Shown here: positions 7,750 through 16,695 of the stretch, one piece after another
How positions within the stretch are numbered: the stretch's first letter is position 1
Layout: each line of letters begins with the position of its first letter
Assembly: GCA_905236755.1 (NCBI GenBank)
Contig: CAJOCR010000008.1
Location: 180,769 to 244,768, forward strand
Direction of reading: 5' to 3'
Origin: an uncultured Prevotella sp.
GTDB lineage: Bacteria; Bacteroidota; Bacteroidia; Bacteroidales; Bacteroidaceae
DNA length: 64,000 nt
Made by a program: the position numbers and the translations under genes
The notes under the pieces: model-generated
Seen by the model: only the letters and a program-made list of their open reading frames with translations
Told to the model about the DNA's origin: nothing
Database searches by the model: none

Positions 7750-8742
7750 ATGTTGAAAAAAGAATGGATTGATAAGGGATTTATTGATGAACCAGTTGAC
7801 GATAATATTGATCTTAAAACTGAGATTCGTAAACTATGCAAGGAGAAGGATGCTATTATTCTTGCCCATTACTATACTGTAGGAGACATTCAGGATGTAG
7901 CCGATTTTGTTGGTGATTCGTTGGCTCTTGCACGTAAGGCTGCAGAAACCGATGCAAAGATAATGGTTATGTGTGGTGTGCATTTTATGGCTGAAACTTG
8001 CAAGTTGTTAAGTCCTGAGAAAACTGTTCTTTGTCCTGACCTTAATGCTGGTTGTTCTTTGGCTGATAGTTGTAAGGCTGAAGACTTGAAGAAATTCAAG
8101 GATGAGCATCCTGGATATAAGGTTGTAAGCTATGTAAATACTACAGCAGCTGTTAAGGCACTTACTGATTGTGTTGTAACAAGTGGTAATGCTGAAAAGG
8201 TTATTAATAGTTTCCCTAAGGATGAGAAGATTATCTTTGGTCCTGATTATAATCTTGGAAACTATATAAATAGCGCTACAGGTCGCGAAATGCTTCTTTG
8301 GAACGGTGGATGTCATGTTCATGAGAAATTCTCTGTAGAAGCAATAATTAAGCTTAAGAAGGAGCATCCAGGTGCTTTGGTTATGGCTCATTTAGAGTGT
8401 AAGGCTCCTGTTCTTGCTGCTGCTGATGTAAAGGGTAGTACAGCTACTATGTTGAAATACGCTCAGGAACATCCTGAACAAAAAGAATATATTATAGCTA
8501 CAGAGGCTGGTATTCTTCACGAGATGCAGAGAACATGTCCAGACACAACATTTATTCCTGTACCTCCAGAAGTAAGTGAAGGTGGTGTTGGATGCAGCTG
8601 TAATGAGTGTGAGTTTATGAAACTCAACTCTCTAAAGAAGATCTATAACACATTAAAATATGGTTGGCCTTCTGTTGAGGTTGATGCTTCAATAGCTGAA
8701 GATGCTGTTAAGCCTATTAATAAGATGCTTAGTTTAAGTTAA
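7750..8742 (+). CDS. nadA: Quinolinate synthase
   Basis: NadA condenses iminoaspartate with dihydroxyacetone phosphate to quinolinate in de novo NAD synthesis, using a [4Fe-4S] cluster. The 330-residue protein has the family motifs AHYYTVGDIQDVADFVGDSL, GVHFMAETCKLLSPEKTVL, AGCSLADSC (cluster Cys near 102), AHLECKAPVLAAADVKGST (second Cys), IATEAGILHEM and the final CSCNECEFMKLNSL (third Cys). It is followed after six bases by a GT4 gene, so they probably share a transcript. nadB and nadC are not in the window. Confidence 0.96.
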   Translation: MLKKEWIDKGFIDEPVDDNIDLKTEIRKLCKEKDAIILAHYYTVGDIQDVADFVGDSLALARKAAETDAKIMVMCGVHFMAETCKLLSPEKTVLCPDLNAGCSLADSCKAEDLKKFKDEHPGYKVVSYVNTTAAVKALTDCVVTSGNAEKVINSFPKDEKIIFGPDYNLGNYINSATGREMLLWNGGCHVHEKFSVEAIIKLKKEHPGALVMAHLECKAPVLAAADVKGSTATMLKYAQEHPEQKEYIIATEAGILHEMQRTCPDTTFIPVPPEVSEGGVGCSCNECEFMKLNSLKKIYNTLKYGWPSVEVDASIAEDAVKPINKMLSLS

Positions 8743-8748
8743 TTAGTT

Positions 8749-9930
8749 ATGCACATACTTGAAATTCCTTCTTTCTTCACTCCTTATGGCGGAGAATTCT
8801 GTCTTGAGCAGGCTAAGGCATTAAAGGCTCAAGGTAATGAAGTAAGAATTTTAAGTAATGTGCAACTATCTATAAAGAAAAGTATTAAAGATTTTCTCTT
8901 TTCCCCCTATGCTCGCTTTACAGAGAACATAGAGGGAATTGTTGTATATAGAAGTTATCAACACGGTGTTCCTAAACTAATTCATTTTAATGTAAATCGT
9001 TGGGTGAGTATTGTAAGGTCTATGTTTAAGCAATATGTAGATAGATATGGAAAACCTGATATTCTTCATGCTCATTGTTGTAAATGGGCAGGATATGCAG
9101 CTATGTTGATAAGTAATGAATATGGCATTCCTTATGTAATTACTGAGCATTTATCAAGTATGCTTTATGAAAAAGAGTTTGGAAAAGCTCCTTCTTCAGC
9201 TTGGCAAATACCACTTTTAAAGCAGGCTTTTTCTAATGCAAGTATTGTAATTACTGTTTCAGATGAACTTGTAGATGATATTTCCTGTTATTTTGGAAAG
9301 GATTACAATAATTACACTATTTCAAATATTATAGACACTTCTTTTTTCACGTATAAAAAGCGTGAATCATTAGTTGATCGCCCATTCAGATTTTGTTGTA
9401 TTGCTAATAATGAATACTGGAAAGGTTATGATATTCTTCTTTCTGCATTTAATAAATTAGTAAAACAGCAATCTATTTATCCACAGAAAGATGTAGAATT
9501 GCATATAGCAGGCAGAAATACTCTTTCTAAAGACTTTCTACGTATGATAAAAGAAAGTGGCTCAGAGGCTAAAATAATCGTTCATGGAGAATTAAATAAG
9601 AAAGAAATTAGAGAACTGCTTTATAAATGTGATTGTCTTGTATTACCAAGTAGAAGTGAGGTTCAGCCATTATGTATTCTTGAAGCTATGAGCACGGGAA
9701 TACCATATATTTCAACAGAAATAATACCTCGTAATCTTCGCTTGTGTGATAGTTGTAAGATTGTTCCTGTTGATGATGCTGACGCATTATATTTGTCTAT
9801 GCATGAAATAATAAACAATTATTCATCTGTTGATAATAAACAACTGTCTGATTTAGTATCGAAAATAGCTTCTCCTGAAATAGTAGGTAAACAGTTACAT
9901 ACCATTTTTCTGCACTATATAAAAACTTAA
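8749..9930 (+). CDS. Glycosyltransferase family 4
   Basis: This 393-residue GT-B fold enzyme is probably cytoplasmic and membrane-associated. It has an N-terminal acceptor domain (IPSFFTPYGGEFCLEQAKALKAQGNEVRIL pattern, residues about 5-35), ILHAHCCKWAGY near 105, and the nucleotide-sugar-binding stretch VLPSRSEVQPLCILEAMSTG near 300, which holds the EX7E-like motif of the family. The substrate is unknown; polysaccharide or lipid-linked glycan assembly is likely from the surrounding genes. It follows nadA by six bases although the functions seem unrelated. Confidence 0.85.
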   Translation: MHILEIPSFFTPYGGEFCLEQAKALKAQGNEVRILSNVQLSIKKSIKDFLFSPYARFTENIEGIVVYRSYQHGVPKLIHFNVNRWVSIVRSMFKQYVDRYGKPDILHAHCCKWAGYAAMLISNEYGIPYVITEHLSSMLYEKEFGKAPSSAWQIPLLKQAFSNASIVITVSDELVDDISCYFGKDYNNYTISNIIDTSFFTYKKRESLVDRPFRFCCIANNEYWKGYDILLSAFNKLVKQQSIYPQKDVELHIAGRNTLSKDFLRMIKESGSEAKIIVHGELNKKEIRELLYKCDCLVLPSRSEVQPLCILEAMSTGIPYISTEIIPRNLRLCDSCKIVPVDDADALYLSMHEIINNYSSVDNKQLSDLVSKIASPEIVGKQLHTIFLHYIKT

Positions 9931-9958
9931 CAAATTCACAACTCGTACAACTCTTTTT

Positions 9959-10000
9959 GATATAGACGGATTATAGAGGCAATATAGAGGAATTATAGAA
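9959..10000. repeat. Degenerate 11-base tandem repeat
   Basis: Four near-identical units run in a row: GATATAGACG, GATTATAGAGG, CAATATAGAGG and AATTATAGAA. The same unit occurs three times just before pdxS (47115-47146). Here the array lies in the convergent gap between a GT4 gene and a GT2 gene. Confidence 0.7.
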
Positions 10001-11005
10001 TCAAGAAAAACATCTTTTTAATAAACAAAATACCTTTCTAATGCGTAACATAAAATTCCATGTTATGCAGTTTGACATAATAAACTTTGTAATAACAAGT
10101 TTTATATTATCATTAATTTTCCACTCTTTTTGTTTTTGCTTTGCTCTATTTAATAATTCCTTGTTCTTTGAGCGGAAAGCATGCATATAGAGTGCGAATA
10201 TTTTTATTTTAAAATGATTAATTATAGCCTTTGATTTTATATTAAATTCCTGTGAAAGATCCCAGCAAAGTTGATTAATTCCTTCCATAAAAAGAAATTG
10301 TTTTTCTTCATTCAAGGTGTTTGAAGCAGAAATATGATTAACACTATAATTAAGTGTTGGAGTTGGAATATATGCAATATTTCCAGCTTTAGCCATAAAG
10401 AATATTAATTGCAGATCTTCTGTATTATATTCTTTGTTTTTAAAGAAATGTGGATAATCATTATATGCATTCAAAAAAAATTCCTTTCTATAAAGAGATG
10501 TGCATAGGTGAACAGCTGAAATACCATTTTGGGTAAACACCTTCTCCATCATTTTATGTCCGTTAGTAATTTCATTTTTTAGTTCAGAATGTGAAACGGA
10601 AACTACTTTTCCAAGTTCTTCATCATAATTATTCCAAGCAGTATGTACTAAAGTTACATCTGGATGTTTTTCTAATATCTGTACTTCCTTTTCAAGTTTT
10701 AAGGGATCAATCCAAAAATCATCTCCTGCACAATCAGCAATATACTTACCTCTACATTCAAGAAGTGTATCGAAATAATTATCGATAATACCTTTATTTT
10801 GCTTATTTTGGCGATATCTTATTATTGATGGATATTTCTCAGCATAACGTTTACAAACAGCGTCTGTAGCATCATTTGAACAATCATCCCTTAATTCTAT
10901 TTCAATGGGCAGATGACATTTCTGCATAAGAATAGAATCAAGAGTGCGCCCTATTGTTTTCTCCTGATTATATGTTAGAACTATTACTGATATAATATTT
11001 TCCAT
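10001..11005 (-). CDS. Glycosyltransferase family 2
   Basis: This is a 334-residue GT-A enzyme. It opens with ISVIVLTYNQEKTIGRTLDSI, and carries the ELRDDCSNDATDAV stretch near residue 40 and the metal-binding IADCAGDDFWIDP near 90. GT2 proteins transfer sugars from nucleotide donors during polysaccharide or lipopolysaccharide assembly at the cytoplasmic membrane. The C-terminal third is basic and hydrophobic, as expected for peripheral membrane binding. It is the last gene of the leuS operon, one base after the membrane glycosyltransferase gene. The acceptor cannot be predicted. Confidence 0.85.
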   Translation of the reverse strand: MENIISVIVLTYNQEKTIGRTLDSILMQKCHLPIEIELRDDCSNDATDAVCKRYAEKYPSIIRYRQNKQNKGIIDNYFDTLLECRGKYIADCAGDDFWIDPLKLEKEVQILEKHPDVTLVHTAWNNYDEELGKVVSVSHSELKNEITNGHKMMEKVFTQNGISAVHLCTSLYRKEFFLNAYNDYPHFFKNKEYNTEDLQLIFFMAKAGNIAYIPTPTLNYSVNHISASNTLNEEKQFLFMEGINQLCWDLSQEFNIKSKAIINHFKIKIFALYMHAFRSKNKELLNRAKQKQKEWKINDNIKLVITKFIMSNCITWNFMLRIRKVFCLLKRCFS

Positions 11006-11006
11006 T

Positions 11007-12221
11007 TTAATTCACTTTCAGATTTACAAACGTATATGCACTAAGCATTATAATAAATGGCATGAATGGAATATGAAAACGTGCTTCTCCGTGTCCTGCA
11101 GCAAGTAGGATAAGTGTTCCTATTAGTATAACAGAACAAGGAATACTAAGTTGTTTCCAGCATTTTTTTCTTATAAGAAAATATGTTCCTATACACGAGG
11201 AAAGAAGTAATATATAGTAGTATATGAGATTGATTATTGTAAGCCATTGAGTTATATTAAGTATAGGAAAACTTTTATATATAGTTTTTATACTTAATGG
11301 TTCATACATATATTCTCTACTATTTTTATCTTTTAGAAATACACATAAGTTAACGTTATCAGATACGAAGGTATTGATTAATTTCTTTGGCATCTGACTA
11401 ATATATTCTGTCTTGTGATTACTTATCCATTCTATGCATATTTTTCGCAGATAATTATCTTTTTCAGTTGCTGGAATATTATCATTATTAATTATATGAT
11501 ATACTTTTTCGTGTGTACCTTTAGCTGTTTTATCATTACTATTATCTAAAGAGTATTCTAAAAGAGCCATCCAACCAGTTTTTGCCTGATAAATGAAATG
11601 TCCAGTTCGATAAAACGAAATACTACCAATAATAGCAATACACATCAAATAACCTACAACCAGTGGAATAATTTTTTTCTTATTTGTAATTATAAAGAAT
11701 ATTATAAGACTGATAAGAAATACAATTCCCATCGGACGAACCCAATTACCTATGGCAAGAAAAAATCCACATATAAGAGAGTAGTTTCTTAAAACTAATA
11801 CTATTCCAGCAAGCATAAAGAATATAAATGGTAGTTCGCTAAGTGTAGATGTACATTCTCCATAGTTTGCAGGATAAACTACATAAAGTATTAATGTTGT
11901 TAATGCTATTTTATTATTGAATAATATCTTGCTGATATAATAAATAAGCCAGGCTGAAAATCCTTTTATAAGTGAATAAAAAACAAAAAGTGGAGTAATT
12001 GATCCAAAGAGTTTTAAAGAATAATATACAGCATTAATAGCACCTAAGTTCCATATAAATGGTATAGTATTTATTTCAGATACTATAGGATATTGTTCAT
12101 TAGCTTCTATACATTTCTGTGCTAATTGTATATAGGCATTACTATCTGGATAAGGTGTATATCCAAATATAAAAAGAATAACTAATTGCATTAGCGTAAA
12201 TAACGCTATAATACCCCACAT
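11007..12221 (-). CDS. Multi-spanning membrane glycosyltransferase, ArnT/PMT (GT39-like) type
   Basis: The 404-residue protein has about ten to twelve hydrophobic segments and an N-terminal loop with TPYPDSNAYIQLAQK. This resembles the first periplasmic loop of GT39/ArnT/PMT enzymes, which use polyprenyl-phosphate sugars and have an acidic D-x-x-Y pattern there. A short soluble C-terminal part is lacking, so the family call is tentative. I chose the ATG at 12221 because it overlaps the porZ stop codon as TAATG, a classic coupling arrangement; an ATG at 12245 would add eight residues. It probably works with the two GT2 genes around it. Confidence 0.65.
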   Translation of the reverse strand: MWGIIALFTLMQLVILFIFGYTPYPDSNAYIQLAQKCIEANEQYPIVSEINTIPFIWNLGAINAVYYSLKLFGSITPLFVFYSLIKGFSAWLIYYISKILFNNKIALTTLILYVVYPANYGECTSTLSELPFIFFMLAGIVLVLRNYSLICGFFLAIGNWVRPMGIVFLISLIIFFIITNKKKIIPLVVGYLMCIAIIGSISFYRTGHFIYQAKTGWMALLEYSLDNSNDKTAKGTHEKVYHIINNDNIPATEKDNYLRKICIEWISNHKTEYISQMPKKLINTFVSDNVNLCVFLKDKNSREYMYEPLSIKTIYKSFPILNITQWLTIINLIYYYILLLSSCIGTYFLIRKKCWKQLSIPCSVILIGTLILLAAGHGEARFHIPFMPFIIMLSAYTFVNLKVN

Positions 12222-14236
12222 TAGTTTATTATTGCAATCTTGCATACTGTTCCTTTTTCGCCTGTTTGAGTTGCTGTCTGAACCATATATATTCCGCTGG
12301 CTACTCTTCTTCCCTGAAGGTCATTTCCATCCCAGACATAGTTACCACCTGTGCTTCTTCCTTTATTTACGAGCACACCATTTGTAGTTACTATTTTAAC
12401 ATCAGCATTATAACTTAAACCAGTAATAGTTATAGGACCTCTGTAGTCTGGTTTAACAGGATTAGGATATGCATAGGTAACATCATTGTTCATATCTTCA
12501 ACAGGAGCTGTAGCGTCACTCATATATGAGCATAATCCCTTTTCTGTAGCAAAGAATACTTCACCAGTAGCATCGTTAATAGCTATAGAATAAACATTAT
12601 CAGATATTAGTTTGCTATTGCTTTCTGTGAAATGCTCAATCTGGGTAATATTATCTTCACTCATTAGATATACTCCATTTCCGTTTGTGCCAAACCATTT
12701 TCTTCCTGCTGCATCAACAGTAATACAGTTTATATCTATTCCTGCAAGAAGATAATCTGCAAGATTAGTTCCGTCATTTCTTGCAATCTTTATCTGGTTG
12801 AATATTGGAGTTTTACTTGTTTTTTCAGCCACATCAATCATAGCAGGTCCTTTATCTGTACCCACCCATATATTACCCATTTTATCTTCAGTAATACATT
12901 TTATTAATCTTGGTTCTATATTTATTCCATCTTCATTATAGAATTTATCAATTACATTCAAGCTATTGCTTGATGGTTGATAGCAGAATATAACTTTAAC
13001 CCAATGGTGATTATATATCCACATAAGATTATCCTTATCAAAATAAGGCCCACGAAGTCCACCAAGACTTCTTGTTCCACTCATAAATTGTGGAATATCG
13101 AATGTTTTCCATTCACCATTTTTTGTGTATTCAAATAGTGCGCCTGTTTTTGACTGACTATTTAAACACCACAGATTACCTTCTTTATCAAAGTTTATAC
13201 CCTCAACAAGCACATATCCCTTGTTATTATCGTCGAGAGCAGCTCCTATAGGACTGTTTTCTATAGTATGTAGTTTTATAAACTTACCATTTAAAAACTC
13301 GTATAGTCCACTTTTTCCTGCTGCAAAAACATGATTATTATCTGTTGGATCAATAGCCACATCAAGATTATCGGAATAAAGTACACCAGTTATTTCTTTT
13401 AATGACTCTTGATATATTGTCCAGTCTTCATTTGAATAATCCAACACCTGTACACATCCAGGACGGCCAATTTCGTTATCAGCATCATATACTCCACCTA
13501 CAGAATATAGGCGATTATTATATATTTTAAGTTTATAGAAATAATTGTATTTTGGTCCTCCTGGCTTAAGGGTTCTTACTATATCAAATAACTCATCCTT
13601 ATTTTCTTTTGTCTGAGCCAAGTAATCCCCTATTCTGATCCAATTGCTTTTATCAAGCAGATTAGTGCTTAGAGAAGCTTTAAAATGTCCTTGTGCGCTG
13701 CTATAAGCATGTATGTGTCCATCTGATATGTTTGTCCAGTTAACTTTAAAGCCTAATCTATAAGTATCACTTATTTCAGCATCAGTCATATTAATTTTTA
13801 TAATACCAAAGCCTGTGCTCAGATAAGCGTATTTTTCATAGATAAAAACATCATTTATAGTTTTGTCATCAGTGGTTGTATAGTTACATATATCGCTGAT
13901 GTTAATAACGTCATCATTAGAATCTAACAAATCTATATTACCATTTTTATAGATGATAATAAGTTTTTTTGCAACCTTATTCCAGGCTATTTTCGATATT
14001 TCACAATCGCTTAGCTGATTAGCTTTACTATATGTAGTAATACTATTATCGTTTTCGTTATATGAAAAAAGACTATTTGATGCCAGCACATAAAGTATCT
14101 TGTTGGCTTTCACAACATCTGTAACATCAATATATGACATATAGGCTTTCCATTTACCTATTTCATTTGCTGATGTTTTTGAATTTATGTTTTGAATACC
14201 TAAAAGCAGTAGTATAATAAAGAGTATCTTTCTCAT
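12221..14236 (-). CDS. porZ: PorZ-like two-component-regulator-type beta-propeller protein (type IX secretion)
   Basis: This 671-residue secreted protein has a signal peptide (MRKILFIILLLLGIQNINS), then repeated propeller blades such as WVGTDKGPAMIDV, KWFGTNGNGVYLMSE and VFFATEKGLCSYM. It ends with a C-terminal sorting domain (AYPNPVKPDYRGPITITGL to GIYMVQTATQTGEKG). This layout, and the opening IGKWKAYMSYIDVTDV with FSYNENDNSITTYSKANQLSD, matches PorZ, which in Porphyromonas gingivalis is part of the surface attachment complex of the type IX system and binds A-type lipopolysaccharide. It overlaps glycosyltransferase genes at both ends, which fits a link to lipopolysaccharide. The other sorting genes are not in view. 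Confidence 0.72.
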   Translation of the reverse strand: MRKILFIILLLLGIQNINSKTSANEIGKWKAYMSYIDVTDVVKANKILYVLASNSLFSYNENDNSITTYSKANQLSDCEISKIAWNKVAKKLIIIYKNGNIDLLDSNDDVINISDICNYTTTDDKTINDVFIYEKYAYLSTGFGIIKINMTDAEISDTYRLGFKVNWTNISDGHIHAYSSAQGHFKASLSTNLLDKSNWIRIGDYLAQTKENKDELFDIVRTLKPGGPKYNYFYKLKIYNNRLYSVGGVYDADNEIGRPGCVQVLDYSNEDWTIYQESLKEITGVLYSDNLDVAIDPTDNNHVFAAGKSGLYEFLNGKFIKLHTIENSPIGAALDDNNKGYVLVEGINFDKEGNLWCLNSQSKTGALFEYTKNGEWKTFDIPQFMSGTRSLGGLRGPYFDKDNLMWIYNHHWVKVIFCYQPSSNSLNVIDKFYNEDGINIEPRLIKCITEDKMGNIWVGTDKGPAMIDVAEKTSKTPIFNQIKIARNDGTNLADYLLAGIDINCITVDAAGRKWFGTNGNGVYLMSEDNITQIEHFTESNSKLISDNVYSIAINDATGEVFFATEKGLCSYMSDATAPVEDMNNDVTYAYPNPVKPDYRGPITITGLSYNADVKIVTTNGVLVNKGRSTGGNYVWDGNDLQGRRVASGIYMVQTATQTGEKGTVCKIAIIN

Positions 14237-15123
14237 GATTTACCGTTTTGAACAATGAGATGTGCAAAGTGCAATATCTTATAAATTTTAAACGCATAAA
14301 TACTTGGTTTATTGCCTTTTAAGTTACTTATCAACAGGGTGTGGATAAGTTGATAAGTAATATTTAAAAGATTTATAACTCCATAATGATTTATCTTATT
14401 CATGAAGCTAATCAATCGAGAATAATCTTTTAATTCGTGTTGATATAAATACAGAGTTTCAAGTGCTTCTTTAGTTTTTTGAATAAACTTATCGTTACTT
14501 TCGTAGTGTGCAAATAGTACAGGATTATCAATATGTTCTACCTTTAATCCTTCATCAACCAAACACTTTCCTAATAAAACATCCTCATAGCCATAATGTG
14601 AAATACGTTCATTAAAAGGATGTTTCAACAATTCTTTCTTGCTGATAAGGAAATTAGTATGTAATTCAAGTAGTTTCTGTTTTCTGTTTTCAACATTATG
14701 TGCTTTTTCACATGTTTTTTCATAACGCCATCTAAGGTTGCTCCCCCACTCTTTTTCCGTTCCTCCTATTGTTATTCCTCCAACAACAATATCGCCTTCA
14801 CTATGAAGATATTTATATATAAAATCAGAAGTTTCAAGTTCCAGATCACCATCAATAAGCAATAATTTCTCGTATTGTGCTTCACGTATAAGGAAGTTTC
14901 TTATCGCTGATCTACCAACATTCTCTTCTCTTATTATATATCTTACATTATTTAGGTTGCTGATGATTTTATTATTCTCTATAAAACTCTTATCTGTAGA
15001 GCCATCATCAGCAACCAATATTTCATAATTCAAGCTATCAATATCTTCACATTGCTTGTGCAATGTTTCTACCAGCAATCTACAACTGCAGTTATACGTG
15101 GGGAGAAGTATTGATAGATTCAT
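14233..15123 (-). CDS. Glycosyltransferase family 2
   Basis: This 296-residue GT-A enzyme begins MNLSILLPTYNCSCRLLVETL, with YEILVADDGSTDKSF near residue 35 and LLLIDGDLELE near 90 supplying the metal-binding DxD-like site. FNERISHYGYEDVLLGKCL near 175 matches the ED motif of the family. It shares four bases with porZ, and its product probably acts in the same envelope glycan pathway. Inside the gene, at 14324-14360, an inverted repeat encloses a perfect DnaA-box word. Confidence 0.85.
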   Translation of the reverse strand: MNLSILLPTYNCSCRLLVETLHKQCEDIDSLNYEILVADDGSTDKSFIENNKIISNLNNVRYIIREENVGRSAIRNFLIREAQYEKLLLIDGDLELETSDFIYKYLHSEGDIVVGGITIGGTEKEWGSNLRWRYEKTCEKAHNVENRKQKLLELHTNFLISKKELLKHPFNERISHYGYEDVLLGKCLVDEGLKVEHIDNPVLFAHYESNDKFIQKTKEALETLYLYQHELKDYSRLISFMNKINHYGVINLLNITYQLIHTLLISNLKGNKPSIYAFKIYKILHFAHLIVQNGKS

Positions 15124-15142
15124 GATATTAATTTAGAGTGTG

Positions 15143-15736
15143 TCAAAAGAAGTTTGCCAGTTTTTCAACCGCTCTTGCTCTATGACTGATAGAGTTCTTT
15201 ATTTCTTCACCAAGGTCGGCAAAGCTCTTATCAAAGCCTTCAGGAATAAATATAGGGTCATAACCAAAGCCTGCATTTCCTGATTTCTCTTCAGCTATCT
15301 TACCTTCTACAATGCCCTCAAAGCGATATTCTCTACTGCAACGAGGATTATCACCTTCCATCTGAATAAGAGCTATTACTGTACGGAAACGTGCCTTGCG
15401 GTTTTCTTTCCCCTCAAGTTCCTTAAGAAGTTTAGCCATATTAGCTTCTGAGTTATGGTCTGTTCCTTCAGCATAACGAGCAGAATGAACTCCTGGAGCA
15501 CCATTCAGGGCTTCAACTTCCAAACCAGTATCATCAGCAAAGCAGTCAAGATGATAGTGATCGAAAATATACTCAGCTTTTTGGTGAGCATTCTCTTCCA
15601 AAGTATTTCCTGTTTCAGGAATATCTACATCACAACCAATATCCTTTAGAGATACTATTTCAAATCTATCTCCAAGAATCTCTCTGATTTCCTTAAGTTT
15701 ATGTTCGTTGTTTGTTGCAAATACTATTTTTTTCAT
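15143..15736 (-). CDS. rdgB: dITP/XTP pyrophosphatase (Ham1/RdgB)
   Basis: RdgB hydrolyses non-canonical purine triphosphates (dITP, XTP) to monophosphates and so keeps them out of DNA. The 197-residue protein has the standard opening [20 protein letters not shown], the catalytic stretch [28 protein letters not shown] near residue 70, [12 protein letters not shown] near 150, and [10 protein letters not shown] at the end. An ATG six codons upstream exists, but the ATG at 15736 fits the family's usual start. It lies in the leuS operon. Confidence 0.93.
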   Translation of the reverse strand: MKKIVFATNNEHKLKEIREILGDRFEIVSLKDIGCDVDIPETGNTLEENAHQKAEYIFDHYHLDCFADDTGLEVEALNGAPGVHSARYAEGTDHNSEANMAKLLKELEGKENRKARFRTVIALIQMEGDNPRCSREYRFEGIVEGKIAEEKSGNAGFGYDPIFIPEGFDKSFADLGEEIKNSISHRARAVEKLANFF

Positions 15737-15763
15737 ATAGCTTCCACCCCACATTATATGGAA

Positions 15764-16690
15764 TTAATCCTTCTTAATTTTTACTTTCATCTCATCAAAT
15801 CCTTCACCATATACACCAATTACAGAACTCTGACTTACAAAGGCATTAGGGTCGATCATCTTGATGAGTCGTTGCATTGTTACACTCTCATTCTTGCGTG
15901 CAAGAATACAAAGCACCTTTACTTCCTGACCAGTGTACCATCCGTGACCATCAAGAATGGTTACTCCATGATCCATCTGTGTTCCAATAGCATCGGCTAT
16001 TTCTTGATATTTCTTTGAGAATACCATAAACTGCACACTCTGACGACGACGGTTCATCACATAGTCGAGCATGAAGTTTTCAATAACCATAGTACAAAGA
16101 CCAAACATGATTTTGTGTACACGGTCAACAAAACCACCAAACTGTGGGAAGAAGAAACAGCTACCAATAATAAGGAAGTCAACCGACATCAATACCTGAC
16201 CTAACGACATATTGTGATATTTGTTCACACATGCAGCTATGATATCTGTTCCTCCTGTAGAGCCATTATTCAGAAAGACAATAGCCAGCGATGTTCCTGT
16301 GAGGCAACAACCTACAAGGAGCGACATAAACTCTTGTCCCTCTCCCATCACCTTTATAAAGTTTCCTGCTTCGTCAGTAGGCATGAACATTTGCGCAAAT
16401 TTCAGCATGAAATACAGCGCAAAGATGGCGTATATGGTCTTCATCATGAACTTGAAGCCCAATATCTTTAATGCTACTACCAAAAGGGATATATTGATGA
16501 GCATATAGGTGTTCTCAATCTTAAACCCTGTAGCATAATATACGATAGCCGACATACCAGTTACTCCTCCTGTCACAATCTCGTATGGCATGAGGAAAAC
16601 AGTAAATGCAAAGGCATACAGCAAGAGACCGAGGGTTATAAAAATATAATCCTTGGTCTCATTCCATATAATTTGGTGATCTACGGTCAT
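15764..16690 (-). CDS. YitT family (DUF161/DUF2179) membrane protein
   Basis: This 308-residue protein has five or six hydrophobic segments in residues 15-185, including the conserved IVTGGVTGMSAIVYYATG and NGSTGGTDIIAACVNKY stretches. A soluble C-terminal DUF2179 domain follows (GVTILDGHGWYTGQEVKVLC). The function of the family is not firmly known; a role in transport or membrane regulation has been suggested for relatives. It is six bases downstream of leuS. I do not assign a substrate. Confidence 0.88.
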   Translation of the reverse strand: MTVDHQIIWNETKDYIFITLGLLLYAFAFTVFLMPYEIVTGGVTGMSAIVYYATGFKIENTYMLINISLLVVALKILGFKFMMKTIYAIFALYFMLKFAQMFMPTDEAGNFIKVMGEGQEFMSLLVGCCLTGTSLAIVFLNNGSTGGTDIIAACVNKYHNMSLGQVLMSVDFLIIGSCFFFPQFGGFVDRVHKIMFGLCTMVIENFMLDYVMNRRRQSVQFMVFSKKYQEIADAIGTQMDHGVTILDGHGWYTGQEVKVLCILARKNESVTMQRLIKMIDPNAFVSQSSVIGVYGEGFDEMKVKIKKD

Positions 16691-16695
16691 ACAAA

